Assembly: GCA_030917225.1 (NCBI GenBank)
Contig: JAUPVD010000398.1
Coordinates: 1-5,396 of the forward strand
DNA length: 5,396 nt
Direction of reading: 5' to 3'
Origin: Pseudomonadota bacterium
GTDB taxonomy: Bacteria; Pseudomonadota; Gammaproteobacteria; Burkholderiales; Rhodocyclaceae
Positions 1-5,396 of the stretch are shown piece by piece. Positions within the stretch are counted from its first letter, which is position 1. Each line of letters opens with the position of its first letter. Both the position numbers and the translations under genes were made by a program. The notes beneath the pieces were generated by a model that ran no database searches, was not told where the DNA came from, and saw only the letters and a list, made by a program, of their open reading frames with translations.

Positions 1-163
1 CAATCCGGCTGCCAACGGCGAGGGCTACGTGACCATGTCGAACGTGAATGTGGTCGAGGAAATGACCAACATGATCTCGGCTTCGCGCTCGTACCAGACC
101 AACGCCGATGTAATGAATACCGCCAAGACGCTGATGCTGCGCACCTTGCAGCTCGGCCAGTAA
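1..163 (+). CDS. flgC: Flagellar basal-body proximal rod protein FlgC, C-terminal part
   Basis: The frame is open from base 2 to the TAA at 161-163 and gives 53 residues ending in TLQLGQ; the start and most of the gene lie before the window, since FlgC is usually about 135 residues. The fragment carries the C-terminal signature of the rod/hook family: a GYV segment, then NVNVVEEM, then an amphipathic helix with [10 protein letters not shown] and a closing [15 protein letters not shown]. In this family the C-terminal helix pairs with the N-terminal helix to form the inner D0 coiled coil of the rod. FlgC with FlgB and FlgF forms the proximal rod in the periplasm and is exported by the flagellar type III system. 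It sits 13 bases before flgD, the usual order. The main alternative is another rod paralogue (FlgB, FlgF or FlgG), but the [16 protein letters not shown] wording and the position before flgD fit FlgC best. Confidence 0.95.
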   Translation, partial: NPAANGEGYVTMSNVNVVEEMTNMISASRSYQTNADVMNTAKTLMLRTLQLGQ

Positions 164-176
164 AAGGAGCTAGACC

Positions 177-857
177 ATGGCAAGCGTGCAATCCACCTCA
201 AGCAGTAGCGCGAACGACGTGTTCGCCTCCCTCGGCGCCGGTTCGTCGGGCAAATCGACCACCGATGCAGAAGATATCCAGAACCGCTTCCTGAAGCTGC
301 TGACGACGCAGTTGAAGAATCAGGATCCGCTGAACCCGATGGACAACGCCCAGATGACCAGCCAGTTGGCGCAGATCAATACGATCAGCGGCATCGAGAA
401 GCTGAATGTGACGCTCGGCAAGATGCTCGACATCTACGACAGCGGCCAGAGCATGCAGGCGGCAGGGTTGATCGGCAAACATGTCCTGGTGGCCGGCAAC
501 AATTTGCCGCTTTCCGGTGGCGCAGCGCTCGGTGGTGCATCGCTGGCTGCAGCGGCGGATCAGGTAACGGTGAGCGTGCTGGATGGCGCCGGCAACGTGC
601 TGCAGACACAGCAACTCGGCGCGCGTGCGGCTGGCACCGTGGCCTTCAGTTGGGATGGCAAGAAGGCTGATGGTACCCAGATGCCCGATGGCACCTACAA
701 GTTCAAGGTCGAAGCCCAGAGTGGCGGCAACAAGATCGAATCGACGGCACTGCAGGTTGGCATGGTTAATGCTGTAGTTCGCAGCAACGGTGGTTTCCTT
801 CTTGATCTGGGTGCACAGGGCAATGTGGCCTTCAAGGATGTCCAGCAAATTCTCTAA
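177..857 (+). CDS. flgD: Flagellar hook capping (hook assembly scaffold) protein FlgD
   Basis: FlgD caps the tip of the growing hook and allows FlgE subunits to polymerise; it is later replaced by hook-filament junction proteins. The 226-residue product is close to the family norm (about 220-235). Residues 1-30 are a Ser/Thr/Gly-rich, probably flexible export region. Residues 34-66 hold the defining FlgD block, with FLKLLTTQLKNQDPLNPMDN followed by QMTSQLAQ. Residues 97-200 fit the Tudor-like plus Ig/FnIII-like C-terminal half, with LIGKHVLV, then FSWDGKKADGTQMPDGTYKFKVEA at about 157-180, the hallmark of the FlgD Ig-like domain. An Ala/Gly-rich stretch at 113-127 is probably a loop in the Tudor-like part. 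The ATG at 177 has AAGGAG at 164-169, seven bases upstream, directly after the flgC stop. flgE follows after 15 bases. No break or odd residue is seen. Confidence 0.97.
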   Translation: MASVQSTSSSSANDVFASLGAGSSGKSTTDAEDIQNRFLKLLTTQLKNQDPLNPMDNAQMTSQLAQINTISGIEKLNVTLGKMLDIYDSGQSMQAAGLIGKHVLVAGNNLPLSGGAALGGASLAAAADQVTVSVLDGAGNVLQTQQLGARAAGTVAFSWDGKKADGTQMPDGTYKFKVEAQSGGNKIESTALQVGMVNAVVRSNGGFLLDLGAQGNVAFKDVQQIL

Positions 858-872
858 GGCAGGAGATAGAAA

Positions 873-2108
873 ATGTCTTTCCAACAAGGTTTGAGTGGTC
901 TGAATGCCTCGTCGCAGGCACTGGACGTCGTCGGCAACAACATCGCCAACGCTGGCACGGTTGGTTTCAAGAGTGCGACCCCCCATTTCTCCGATGTGTA
1001 TGCGGCTTCGCTGTCTGGTGGCGGAGCCTCGCAAGTGGGTATCGGTGCAACGATGTCGGCCGTCCAGCAGCAATTCACGCAGGGCAACATTACGACCACG
1101 AACAACCCGCTGGACATCTCCATCAATGGCGGCGGCTTCTTCCGCATCAGCGAGAACAACGCCATCACTTATTCACGTAACGGCCAGTTTCACCTGAACA
1201 ACGCCGGCTACATCGTGAACGACAGGGAGCAGCGGCTGACCGGCTACCCCGTTGACACGAACGGCAACGTCGTCGCTTCGACGCCGGTTGATTTGCAGCT
1301 TTCCTCTGCAGCGATTCCGCCCAGGGCAACCAGCGACGCGCTTTCCGGCAATATGACCGCAGTGATCAATCTGGATTCGCGCGAAACTGCACCGGCTCTG
1401 GCGTTCAACTATGCAAATCCGCTGACCTACAATTTTTCCACTGGCATGTCGGTCTATGACACGCTCGGAGTGGCGCATACGCTGACCACCTACTATGTGA
1501 AATCGGCAACGCCGGGCCAGTGGGCCGCTCATGCCACACTGGATGGAGCAACGCCGGTCTCGTTGGGGAACATGACTTTTTCCAGTTCGGGAGCGCTTTC
1601 GTCTTCAGCGACAGTGGCGATTCCTGCCGGCAGTTTTACCTTGACCACGGGAGCCACGTCGCCGTGGTCGCCGGGTACGATCAATTTTGCCGGTACCACC
1701 CAGTATGGTACCGACTCGGGTGTGACCTCCCTGACGCAAGGCGGTTATACCGCCGGTAGCCTAGCGGGTATTACCGTCGGCTCAGATGGCGTCATTCAGG
1801 GGCGCTACACCAATGGCCAGTCGCGTGACCTCGGGCAGGTGGTGCTGGCCAATTTCAGGGCGCCGACCGGCCTGGTCAATCTTGGTAACAACCAGTGGGC
1901 CGAAAGCTCGGTTTCCGGCCCGCCGCTGGTCGGGGCGCCGGGTTCCAGCAGCCTTGGTGTGCTGAATTCATCCTCGATCGAGGAATCGAACGTCGATCTG
2001 ACCGCGCAACTGGTGAATATGATCACCCAGCAGCGCAACTACCAGGCCAGTGCCCAGACGATCAAGACGCAGGACCAGGTCTTGCAGACCTTGGTCAACC
2101 TCCGCTGA
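873..2108 (+). CDS. flgE: Flagellar hook protein FlgE
   Basis: FlgE polymerises into the curved hook, the universal joint between rod and filament, after type III export. The 411-residue product is about the length of the enteric protein. The N-terminal D0 helix contains GLSGLNASSQALDVVGNNIA and then GFKSA (6-35). Residues 71-125 carry the conserved D1 block with NPLDISINGGGFFRI, YSRNGQF and LTGYPVD. Residues about 145-285 are the variable, Ser/Thr/Gly/Ala-rich outer D2 domain. INFAGTTQYG, GYTAGSLAGI, GRYTNGQ and LGNNQWAE (270-344) return to D1. ESNVDLTAQLVNMITQQRNY and IKTQDQVLQTLVNLR (371-411) form the C-terminal helix. Domain limits are transferred by family analogy. The ATG at 873 has AGGAG at 861-865, seven bases upstream. 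One small variant is Gly28 in ANAGTVGFK, where Ser is more usual. The C-terminal block and long D2 separate it from FlgF and FlgG. Confidence 0.97.
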   Translation: MSFQQGLSGLNASSQALDVVGNNIANAGTVGFKSATPHFSDVYAASLSGGGASQVGIGATMSAVQQQFTQGNITTTNNPLDISINGGGFFRISENNAITYSRNGQFHLNNAGYIVNDREQRLTGYPVDTNGNVVASTPVDLQLSSAAIPPRATSDALSGNMTAVINLDSRETAPALAFNYANPLTYNFSTGMSVYDTLGVAHTLTTYYVKSATPGQWAAHATLDGATPVSLGNMTFSSSGALSSSATVAIPAGSFTLTTGATSPWSPGTINFAGTTQYGTDSGVTSLTQGGYTAGSLAGITVGSDGVIQGRYTNGQSRDLGQVVLANFRAPTGLVNLGNNQWAESSVSGPPLVGAPGSSSLGVLNSSSIEESNVDLTAQLVNMITQQRNYQASAQTIKTQDQVLQTLVNLR

Positions 2109-2128
2109 TCGCGCTGAAAGCTAGCGGA
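2101..2128 (+). promoter_or_regulatory. Possible mRNA hairpin over the flgE stop and flgF initiation region
   Basis: TCCGCT (2101-2106) and AGCGGA (2123-2128) are perfect inverted repeats, extendable by one G-U pair (2107 with 2122). A small inner GCT/AGC pairing is possible at 2113-2115 and 2119-2121. The left arm includes the last flgE codon and the first base of its TGA. The right arm contains GGA (2126-2128), the only Shine-Dalgarno-like core at normal distance (8 bases) from the flgF ATG. A ribosome ending flgE would open the stem, which would suit translational coupling. There is no U tract, so it is not an intrinsic terminator. A 6-base repeat can occur by chance; function is inference. 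Confidence 0.3.
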
Positions 2129-2136
2129 CAAAGGCG

Positions 2137-2880
2137 ATGGACAAGCTGATCTACACGGCAATGAGCGGCGCCAAGCAGGCTTTCCTGCAGCAGGCCGGCG
2201 TCGCCCACAACCTCGCCAATGCAAGCACCACCGGCTACCGCGCCCAAGAGCACAAGTTTCGTGCGGTGCAGGTTCAGGGCGGCGAACTGCCGACGCGCGC
2301 TTTCACGATCGATGCCTCGGTGTCCGATACATTCGATCAGGGTCCCTTGATGGCCACCGGGCGGCAGCTTGATGTGGCGGTGCAGGGCGCCGGCTGGATT
2401 GCCGTGGAAGCGCGGGATGGTCGTGAAGCCTATACCCGCAACGGTGCCCTGCAAACCAGTGCAGAAGGACTGTTGCAAACCAGCTCGGGCCTCAATGTAG
2501 TCGGTGACGGTGGTCCGATCTCGATTCCGCCGGATAACCGCATCACCATTGCGTCGGACGGTACGGTTTCGGTTGTGCCGCTGTTTGGAACACCCAACAA
2601 CTCCAATCCGGTCGGGCGCATCAAGCTCGTCAACCCGCCGGAAAATGAGCTGGTGCGGGGCGCGGAAGGTATGTTCCGCCTGAAGAGCGGGCAGCCAGCT
2701 GATGCCGATGCCAATGTCAAGCTTGCAACGCAGACCCTGGAGGGCAGCAACGTCAATAGCGTGGATGCCATGGTCAGCCTGATTTCACTCGCCCGGCAGT
2801 TTGAAATGCAGATCAAGATGCTGCAGACCGCCGACGCCAACGCCCGCTCAGCCGGGCAGATACTCTCGATGAACCGATGA
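2137..2880 (+). CDS. flgF: Flagellar basal-body rod protein FlgF
   Basis: FlgF is a rod protein of the flagellar drive shaft in the periplasm, located between FlgC and FlgG. The product has 247 residues, the usual length. It opens with MDKLIYTAMSGAKQ, which is typical of FlgF, and has the rod/hook signature HNLANASTTGYR at 24-35. The middle shows the D1 pattern LDVAVQGAGWIAV (78-90), YTRNGAL (99-105) and ITIASDGTVSV (136-146). PVGRIKLVNPP, then LVRGAEGMFR (158-181), is FlgF-like wording. The C-terminal helix has LEGSNVNSVDAMVSLISLARQFEMQIKMLQTAD (201-233). The N-terminal wording fixes the ATG at 2137; an in-frame TAG at 2122-2124 rules out an upstream start. The Shine-Dalgarno is weak: AAAGG at 2130-2134 lies only two bases from the ATG. 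The 28-base gap after flgE is the longest in the window. It is intact, and flgG starts 10 bases later. Confidence 0.96.
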   Translation: MDKLIYTAMSGAKQAFLQQAGVAHNLANASTTGYRAQEHKFRAVQVQGGELPTRAFTIDASVSDTFDQGPLMATGRQLDVAVQGAGWIAVEARDGREAYTRNGALQTSAEGLLQTSSGLNVVGDGGPISIPPDNRITIASDGTVSVVPLFGTPNNSNPVGRIKLVNPPENELVRGAEGMFRLKSGQPADADANVKLATQTLEGSNVNSVDAMVSLISLARQFEMQIKMLQTADANARSAGQILSMNR

Positions 2881-2885
2881 GGAAA
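2878..2885 (+). promoter_or_regulatory. Ribosome binding site of flgG overlapping the flgF stop codon
   Basis: GAGG at 2879-2882 overlaps the TGA of flgF (2878-2880) and ends eight bases before the flgG ATG at 2891. This arrangement makes reinitiation or coupled translation from flgF to flgG likely and supports the chosen flgG start. Confidence 0.75.
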
Positions 2886-2890
2886 CCTGA

Positions 2891-3673
2891 ATGATCCGCT
2901 CCCTCTGGATCGCGCGCACCGGCCTGGACGCGCAGCAAACGAACCTGGACGTGATCGCCAACAACCTGGCCAACGTTTCCACCAACGGCTTCAAGCGCGG
3001 CCGCGCGGTCTTCGAAGATCTGCTCTACCAGACCATGCGTCAGCCCGGCGCCCAGTCGTCGCAACAAACTCAGGTTCCTGCGGGGCTGCAGCTCGGTACC
3101 GGTGTTCGGCCGGTGACGAACGCGCGCATCTTTACGCAAGGCAGTCTGCAGCAGACCGGTAACGGTCTGGATCTTGCCATCAGCGGCAACGGATTTTTCC
3201 AGATCACCTTGCCGGATGGAACCATCGCCTACACACGTGACGGCTCCTTCCAGAAAGATAACCAGGGGCAGATCGTCAATGCCAATGGCTATCCCCTGCA
3301 GCCGGCAATCACGATTCCCGCCGACGCGATTTCCCTGACCATATCGACGGATGGCGTGGTCAGCGTGACCCAGCCGAGCAGCCCCGCCTCGACGCAGATC
3401 GGCACCATTCAGGTGGCCACCTTCATCAACAGCGGCGGCCTGCAAAGCATCGGTGAAAACCTGTTTCTCGAAACGGCCTCCAGTGGTTCGCCAACGCCGA
3501 ATACACCCGGACTGAACGGCGCCGGCATACTCAACCAGTTTTACGTCGAGACGTCCAACGTCAATGTGGCCGAGGAGCTGGTCTCGATGATCCAGACACA
3601 GCGCGCCTACGAACTGAACTCGAAGGTAGTGTCAACTTCCGATGCGATGCTCGGGCGACTGACGCAGCTGTAA
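2891..3673 (+). CDS. flgG: Flagellar basal-body distal rod protein FlgG
   Basis: FlgG builds the distal rod, the straight rigid part of the drive shaft that passes through the P and L rings. The product has 260 residues, exactly the enteric length. It starts with [20 protein letters not shown] and has the paralogue signature [15 protein letters not shown] (24-38). Residues 46-63 ([18 protein letters not shown]) match the FlgG-specific segment that is absent from FlgE and associated with rod stiffness. [10 protein letters not shown] (67-75), [13 protein letters not shown] (93-105), YTRDGSF (114-120), LQPAITIP (136-143) and DGVVSVTQ (154-161) follow. The C-terminal part has [22 protein letters not shown] and [26 protein letters not shown]. 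It ends in [11 protein letters not shown], where a D-Q-M-L-Q wording is commoner. The family assignment leaves little room for an alternative. The stop TAA at 3671-3673 overlaps the flgH Shine-Dalgarno. Confidence 0.98.
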   Translation: MIRSLWIARTGLDAQQTNLDVIANNLANVSTNGFKRGRAVFEDLLYQTMRQPGAQSSQQTQVPAGLQLGTGVRPVTNARIFTQGSLQQTGNGLDLAISGNGFFQITLPDGTIAYTRDGSFQKDNQGQIVNANGYPLQPAITIPADAISLTISTDGVVSVTQPSSPASTQIGTIQVATFINSGGLQSIGENLFLETASSGSPTPNTPGLNGAGILNQFYVETSNVNVAEELVSMIQTQRAYELNSKVVSTSDAMLGRLTQL

Positions 3674-3677
3674 GGAG
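3672..3677 (+). promoter_or_regulatory. Ribosome binding site deciding the flgH start
   Basis: AAGGAG at 3672-3677 overlaps the flgG TAA. It lies seven bases before the ATG at 3685 but only one base before the in-frame GTG at 3679. The spacing selects the ATG as the flgH start. Confidence 0.85.
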
Positions 3678-3684
3678 AGTGATC

Positions 3685-4368
3685 ATGAAATCCCGCACAA
3701 TATCGGTTCTGCTGGCGCTCGGCGCTGCGGTTCTGGCGGGCTGCAACACGGTACCGCCGACCAACGTGCATCAGCCAATGACGGCACGCCCGGCACAGCC
3801 GCCGGAAAACCGCTATGCCAATGGCGCCATCTTCAATGCCGGCACCTCGCGTCCTCTGTTCGAGGATCGTCGTGCTCGCTACGTGGGCGACATCCTGACC
3901 ATCAATATTTCAGAAAACACCTCGGCCTCGGTCAAGTCGAACAGTGCTGCCTCGCGGACAAGCGCAGTCGATATTGGCGTGCCGTCGGTGACTGGCCTGC
4001 CAAGCAACAAGTGGCTCAATCGCTCGCTGGGTGTCGGGGCCAGTGCGGATAGCAGCAATACCTTCAGCGGCGAGGGGGAATCGGCGGCAAAGAATGTGTT
4101 TACCGGCGCGATTACGGTGACGGTGATCGAAGTGCTTCCCAATGGCAACCTCCTCGTTTCCGGTGAAAAGCAGGTGGCTGTCGGCCATGGTCAGGAATAT
4201 ATCCGCCTGTCTGGCGTGGTTAATCCGACCTTCATCACCGCCACCAACACCATTGCTTCCTCACGCGTGGCCGATGCCCGTGTCGAGTACAAGGAGAGTG
4301 GTTACATCAGTGAAGCCCAGATTATGGGCTGGCTGGCACGATTCTTCCTTTCAGTACTGCCATTCTGA
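3685..4368 (+). CDS. flgH: Flagellar L-ring lipoprotein FlgH
   Basis: FlgH is an outer-membrane lipoprotein that assembles the L ring, through which the distal rod passes. From the ATG at 3685 the product has 227 residues, near the usual 225-235. A lipoprotein signal peptide is clear: a basic MKSR start, a hydrophobic core and the lipobox LAGC with Cys20 as the lipidated residue. Asn at +2 rather than Asp fits outer-membrane sorting by the Lol system. Family blocks follow: GAIFNAGTSRPLFEDRRARYVGDILTI (begins about 47), SENTSAS (76-82), VFTGAITVTVIEVLPNGNL (138-156), LVSGEK (157-162), IRLSGVVNP (173-181) and VADARVEY (195-202). GWLARFFLSVLPF closes the protein with a terminal Phe. An in-frame GTG at 3679 would add two residues but is too close to the Shine-Dalgarno. 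flgI begins 24 bases downstream. No defect is seen. Confidence 0.97.
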   Translation: MKSRTISVLLALGAAVLAGCNTVPPTNVHQPMTARPAQPPENRYANGAIFNAGTSRPLFEDRRARYVGDILTINISENTSASVKSNSAASRTSAVDIGVPSVTGLPSNKWLNRSLGVGASADSSNTFSGEGESAAKNVFTGAITVTVIEVLPNGNLLVSGEKQVAVGHGQEYIRLSGVVNPTFITATNTIASSRVADARVEYKESGYISEAQIMGWLARFFLSVLPF

Positions 4369-4381
4369 TCGAAAACGTGAT

Positions 4382-4386
4382 GGAGG
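4382..4386 (+). promoter_or_regulatory. Ribosome binding site of flgI
   Basis: GGAGG at 4382-4386 ends six bases before the ATG at 4393. An in-frame TGA at 4378-4380 blocks any earlier start, so this site and the signal peptide that follows fix the flgI start. Confidence 0.85.
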
Positions 4387-4392
4387 CAGCAA

Positions 4393-5396
4393 ATGGGCGC
4401 TACAACCGGCAAATATCTTCGCCAGGCGGCAATCCTTGCCTGTGCGATGCTGGCGCTCGGGAGTGTTCCTGCTCAGGCTGAGCGCATCAAGGATCTGGCC
4501 TCCGTACAAGGCGTGCGTCAGAACCAGTTGATTGGCTACGGGCTGGTGGTCGGCCTTGACGGCAGTGGCGACCAGACGACGCAGACCCCCTTTACCACAC
4601 AGGCCATGCTCAACATGCTGTCGCAGTTGGGGGCCAATCTACCTCTGGAAACAGCCAGTACGATTCAACTGAAGAACGTTGCGGCCGTGGTGATCACCGC
4701 CAGCCTGCCGGCCTTTGCCCGCCCCGGGCAAAACGTCGATGTGACCGTATCTTCCGTCGGCAACGCCAAGAGCCTGCGCGGCGGCACTTTGCTGATGACC
4801 CCGTTGAAAGGCGCCGATGGCCAGGTCTATGCCATGGCCCAGGGCAACATCCTTGTCGGTGGTGCGGGGGCTTCCTCCGGCGGTAGCAAGGCACAAGTCA
4901 ATCATCTGTCGGCGGGCCGCATTGCCGGCGGTGCCACGGTCGAGCGCGCGGTGCCGATGCCGATCGGGCAGGGACCCTATATCGCCTACGAACTCAATCA
5001 GACGGATTTTGGTACGGCCAAGCGCATGGTGGAAGTGATCAACCGTGAAATGGGTCCGGTCGCTGAGGCCGTGGATGGCCGGCAGATCCGCGTCATGGCG
5101 CCGGAAGCGCCGGATGCCCGTGTCGCCTTCATGGGACGGGTGGAGAACCTTGAAGTCCGGCCGATGCAGACAATCGCCAAGGTGATCGTCAATCCGCGTA
5201 CCGGTTCGGTGGTGATGAACCAGGCGGTGACCATCCAGAATTGCGCAGTGGCCCACGGCAACCTGTCGGTGGTGGTCAGCAGCGATCCGAGCGTGAGTCA
5301 GCCGGGCGCACTGTCGGGTGGCCAGACGGTGGTGACCAATCAGACCGATATCCAGATCAAACAGGATGCGGGGGCGCTGATGAATGTGAAGGCCGG
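4393..5396 (+). CDS. flgI: Flagellar P-ring protein FlgI, C-terminus beyond the window
   Basis: FlgI forms the P ring in the peptidoglycan layer around the distal rod. The frame from ATG 4393 stays open for 334 codons plus two bases to the window edge; the family is about 365-380 residues, so roughly 30-45 are missing. A Sec signal peptide fills residues 1-29: Lys7 and Arg10, a hydrophobic stretch, and a likely cleavage site after AQA before ERIKDL. The mature start ERIKDLASVQGVRQNQLIGY with GLVVGLDGSGDQT is a classic FlgI signature. Further blocks are TPFTTQAMLNMLSQLG, QLKNVAAVVITASLPAFARPGQ, SVGNAKSLRGGTLLMTPLKG, AQGNILVGGAGASSGG and NPRTGSVVMNQAVTI. Cys284 (QNCAVAHGNLSV) matches the conserved Cys that forms an intramolecular disulfide in enteric FlgI; its partner would lie in the unseen tail. 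SQPGALSGGQTVVTNQTDI follows. FlgJ is the expected next gene. There is no frameshift in the visible part. Confidence 0.97.
   Translation, partial: MGATTGKYLRQAAILACAMLALGSVPAQAERIKDLASVQGVRQNQLIGYGLVVGLDGSGDQTTQTPFTTQAMLNMLSQLGANLPLETASTIQLKNVAAVVITASLPAFARPGQNVDVTVSSVGNAKSLRGGTLLMTPLKGADGQVYAMAQGNILVGGAGASSGGSKAQVNHLSAGRIAGGATVERAVPMPIGQGPYIAYELNQTDFGTAKRMVEVINREMGPVAEAVDGRQIRVMAPEAPDARVAFMGRVENLEVRPMQTIAKVIVNPRTGSVVMNQAVTIQNCAVAHGNLSVVVSSDPSVSQPGALSGGQTVVTNQTDIQIKQDAGALMNVKA

Noticed and set aside
198..1073. A 291-codon open frame on the minus strand across flgD and the flgD-flgE junction
   Set aside because: It lies wholly antisense to two well-recognised genes, its translation resembles no family I know, and long antisense frames are expected opposite GC-rich coding DNA.
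1692..1712. Two GGTACC sites 15 bases apart in flgE, with further copies in flgD, flgG and flgH
   Set aside because: They fall in Gly-Thr or similar coding contexts with no regular spacing or shared flanks; they look like coding coincidence rather than an operator or repeat family.
1971..1984. Perfect 14-base palindrome TCCTCGATCGAGGA inside flgE
   Set aside because: It encodes part of the conserved run before the ESNVDL motif. About 0.3 perfect 14-base palindromes are expected by chance in a window of this size, and there is no second copy or associated site.
943..2995. Similar DNA in flgE, flgF and flgG around the ANN(I/L)AN-type motif, considered as repeats or recent duplication
   Set aside because: The similarity is at protein level and matches the ancient paralogy of rod and hook proteins; I see no long identical DNA tract suggesting recent duplication or gene conversion.
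2813..3445. A 210-codon minus-strand open frame across the flgF-flgG junction
   Set aside because: It is antisense to the conserved ends of flgF and flgG, with no family resemblance.
4369..4392. The flgH-flgI gap as a possible promoter or terminator
   Set aside because: It is only 24 bases, holds the flgI Shine-Dalgarno, and shows no hairpin with a T tract and no recognisable sigma-28 or sigma-54 elements.
4639..5256. A 205-codon minus-strand open frame inside flgI
   Set aside because: It is His/Arg/Gly-rich with no recognisable domain and is fully covered by strongly conserved flgI sequence on the + strand, so it is a shadow.

Overview
This window is a piece of a flagellar rod-hook-ring operon from a Gram-negative bacterium. 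All seven genes lie on the + strand in the order flgC (3' end only), flgD, flgE, flgF, flgG, flgH, flgI (3' end missing). Together they encode part of the proximal rod (FlgC), the hook cap (FlgD), the hook (FlgE), the rest of the rod (FlgF, FlgG) and the two bushing rings, L (FlgH, outer membrane) and P (FlgI, peptidoglycan). L- and P-ring genes imply an outer membrane. The gene order matches the flgBCDEFGHIJ(KL) clusters of Beta- and Gammaproteobacteria. The GC-rich composition (by eye, about 60%; not counted) and the wording of FlgE, FlgG and FlgH look to me most like Betaproteobacteria, perhaps Rhodocyclales or a relative. That placement is an impression, not a search result.

Layout: flgC tail 1-163, flgD 177-857, flgE 873-2108, flgF 2137-2880, flgG 2891-3673, flgH 3685-4368, flgI 4393 to the window end. 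Gaps between genes are 13, 15, 28, 10, 11 and 24 bases, so coding is nearly continuous and there is no gene-free stretch of 300 bases. I see no convincing promoter or terminator, no tRNA or rRNA, no mobile element and no CRISPR array. The genes therefore look like the middle of one transcript whose promoter lies upstream, probably before flgB. Most genes have a clear Shine-Dalgarno sequence, often touching or overlapping the previous stop codon. The exception is flgF, which has a weak site next to a short inverted repeat spanning the flgE stop.

How the genes work together: the rod proteins FlgC, FlgF and FlgG are exported by the flagellar type III apparatus and form the drive shaft through the periplasm. 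FlgI and FlgH leave by the Sec route, as their signal peptides show, and build the P and L rings around the distal rod. FlgD then caps the growing hook while FlgE subunits polymerise under it. FlgC, FlgE, FlgF and FlgG are paralogues and share the N-terminal ANN(I/L)AN-type and C-terminal NVN/NVD signatures.

I found no previously undescribed system. Every long open frame on the + strand is explained by a well-known family, all genes look intact, and the antisense open frames look like shadows. The findings below are small points: a start-codon correction in flgH, a possible translational-coupling hairpin before flgF, the FlgG rod-specific segment, and minor sequence variants.
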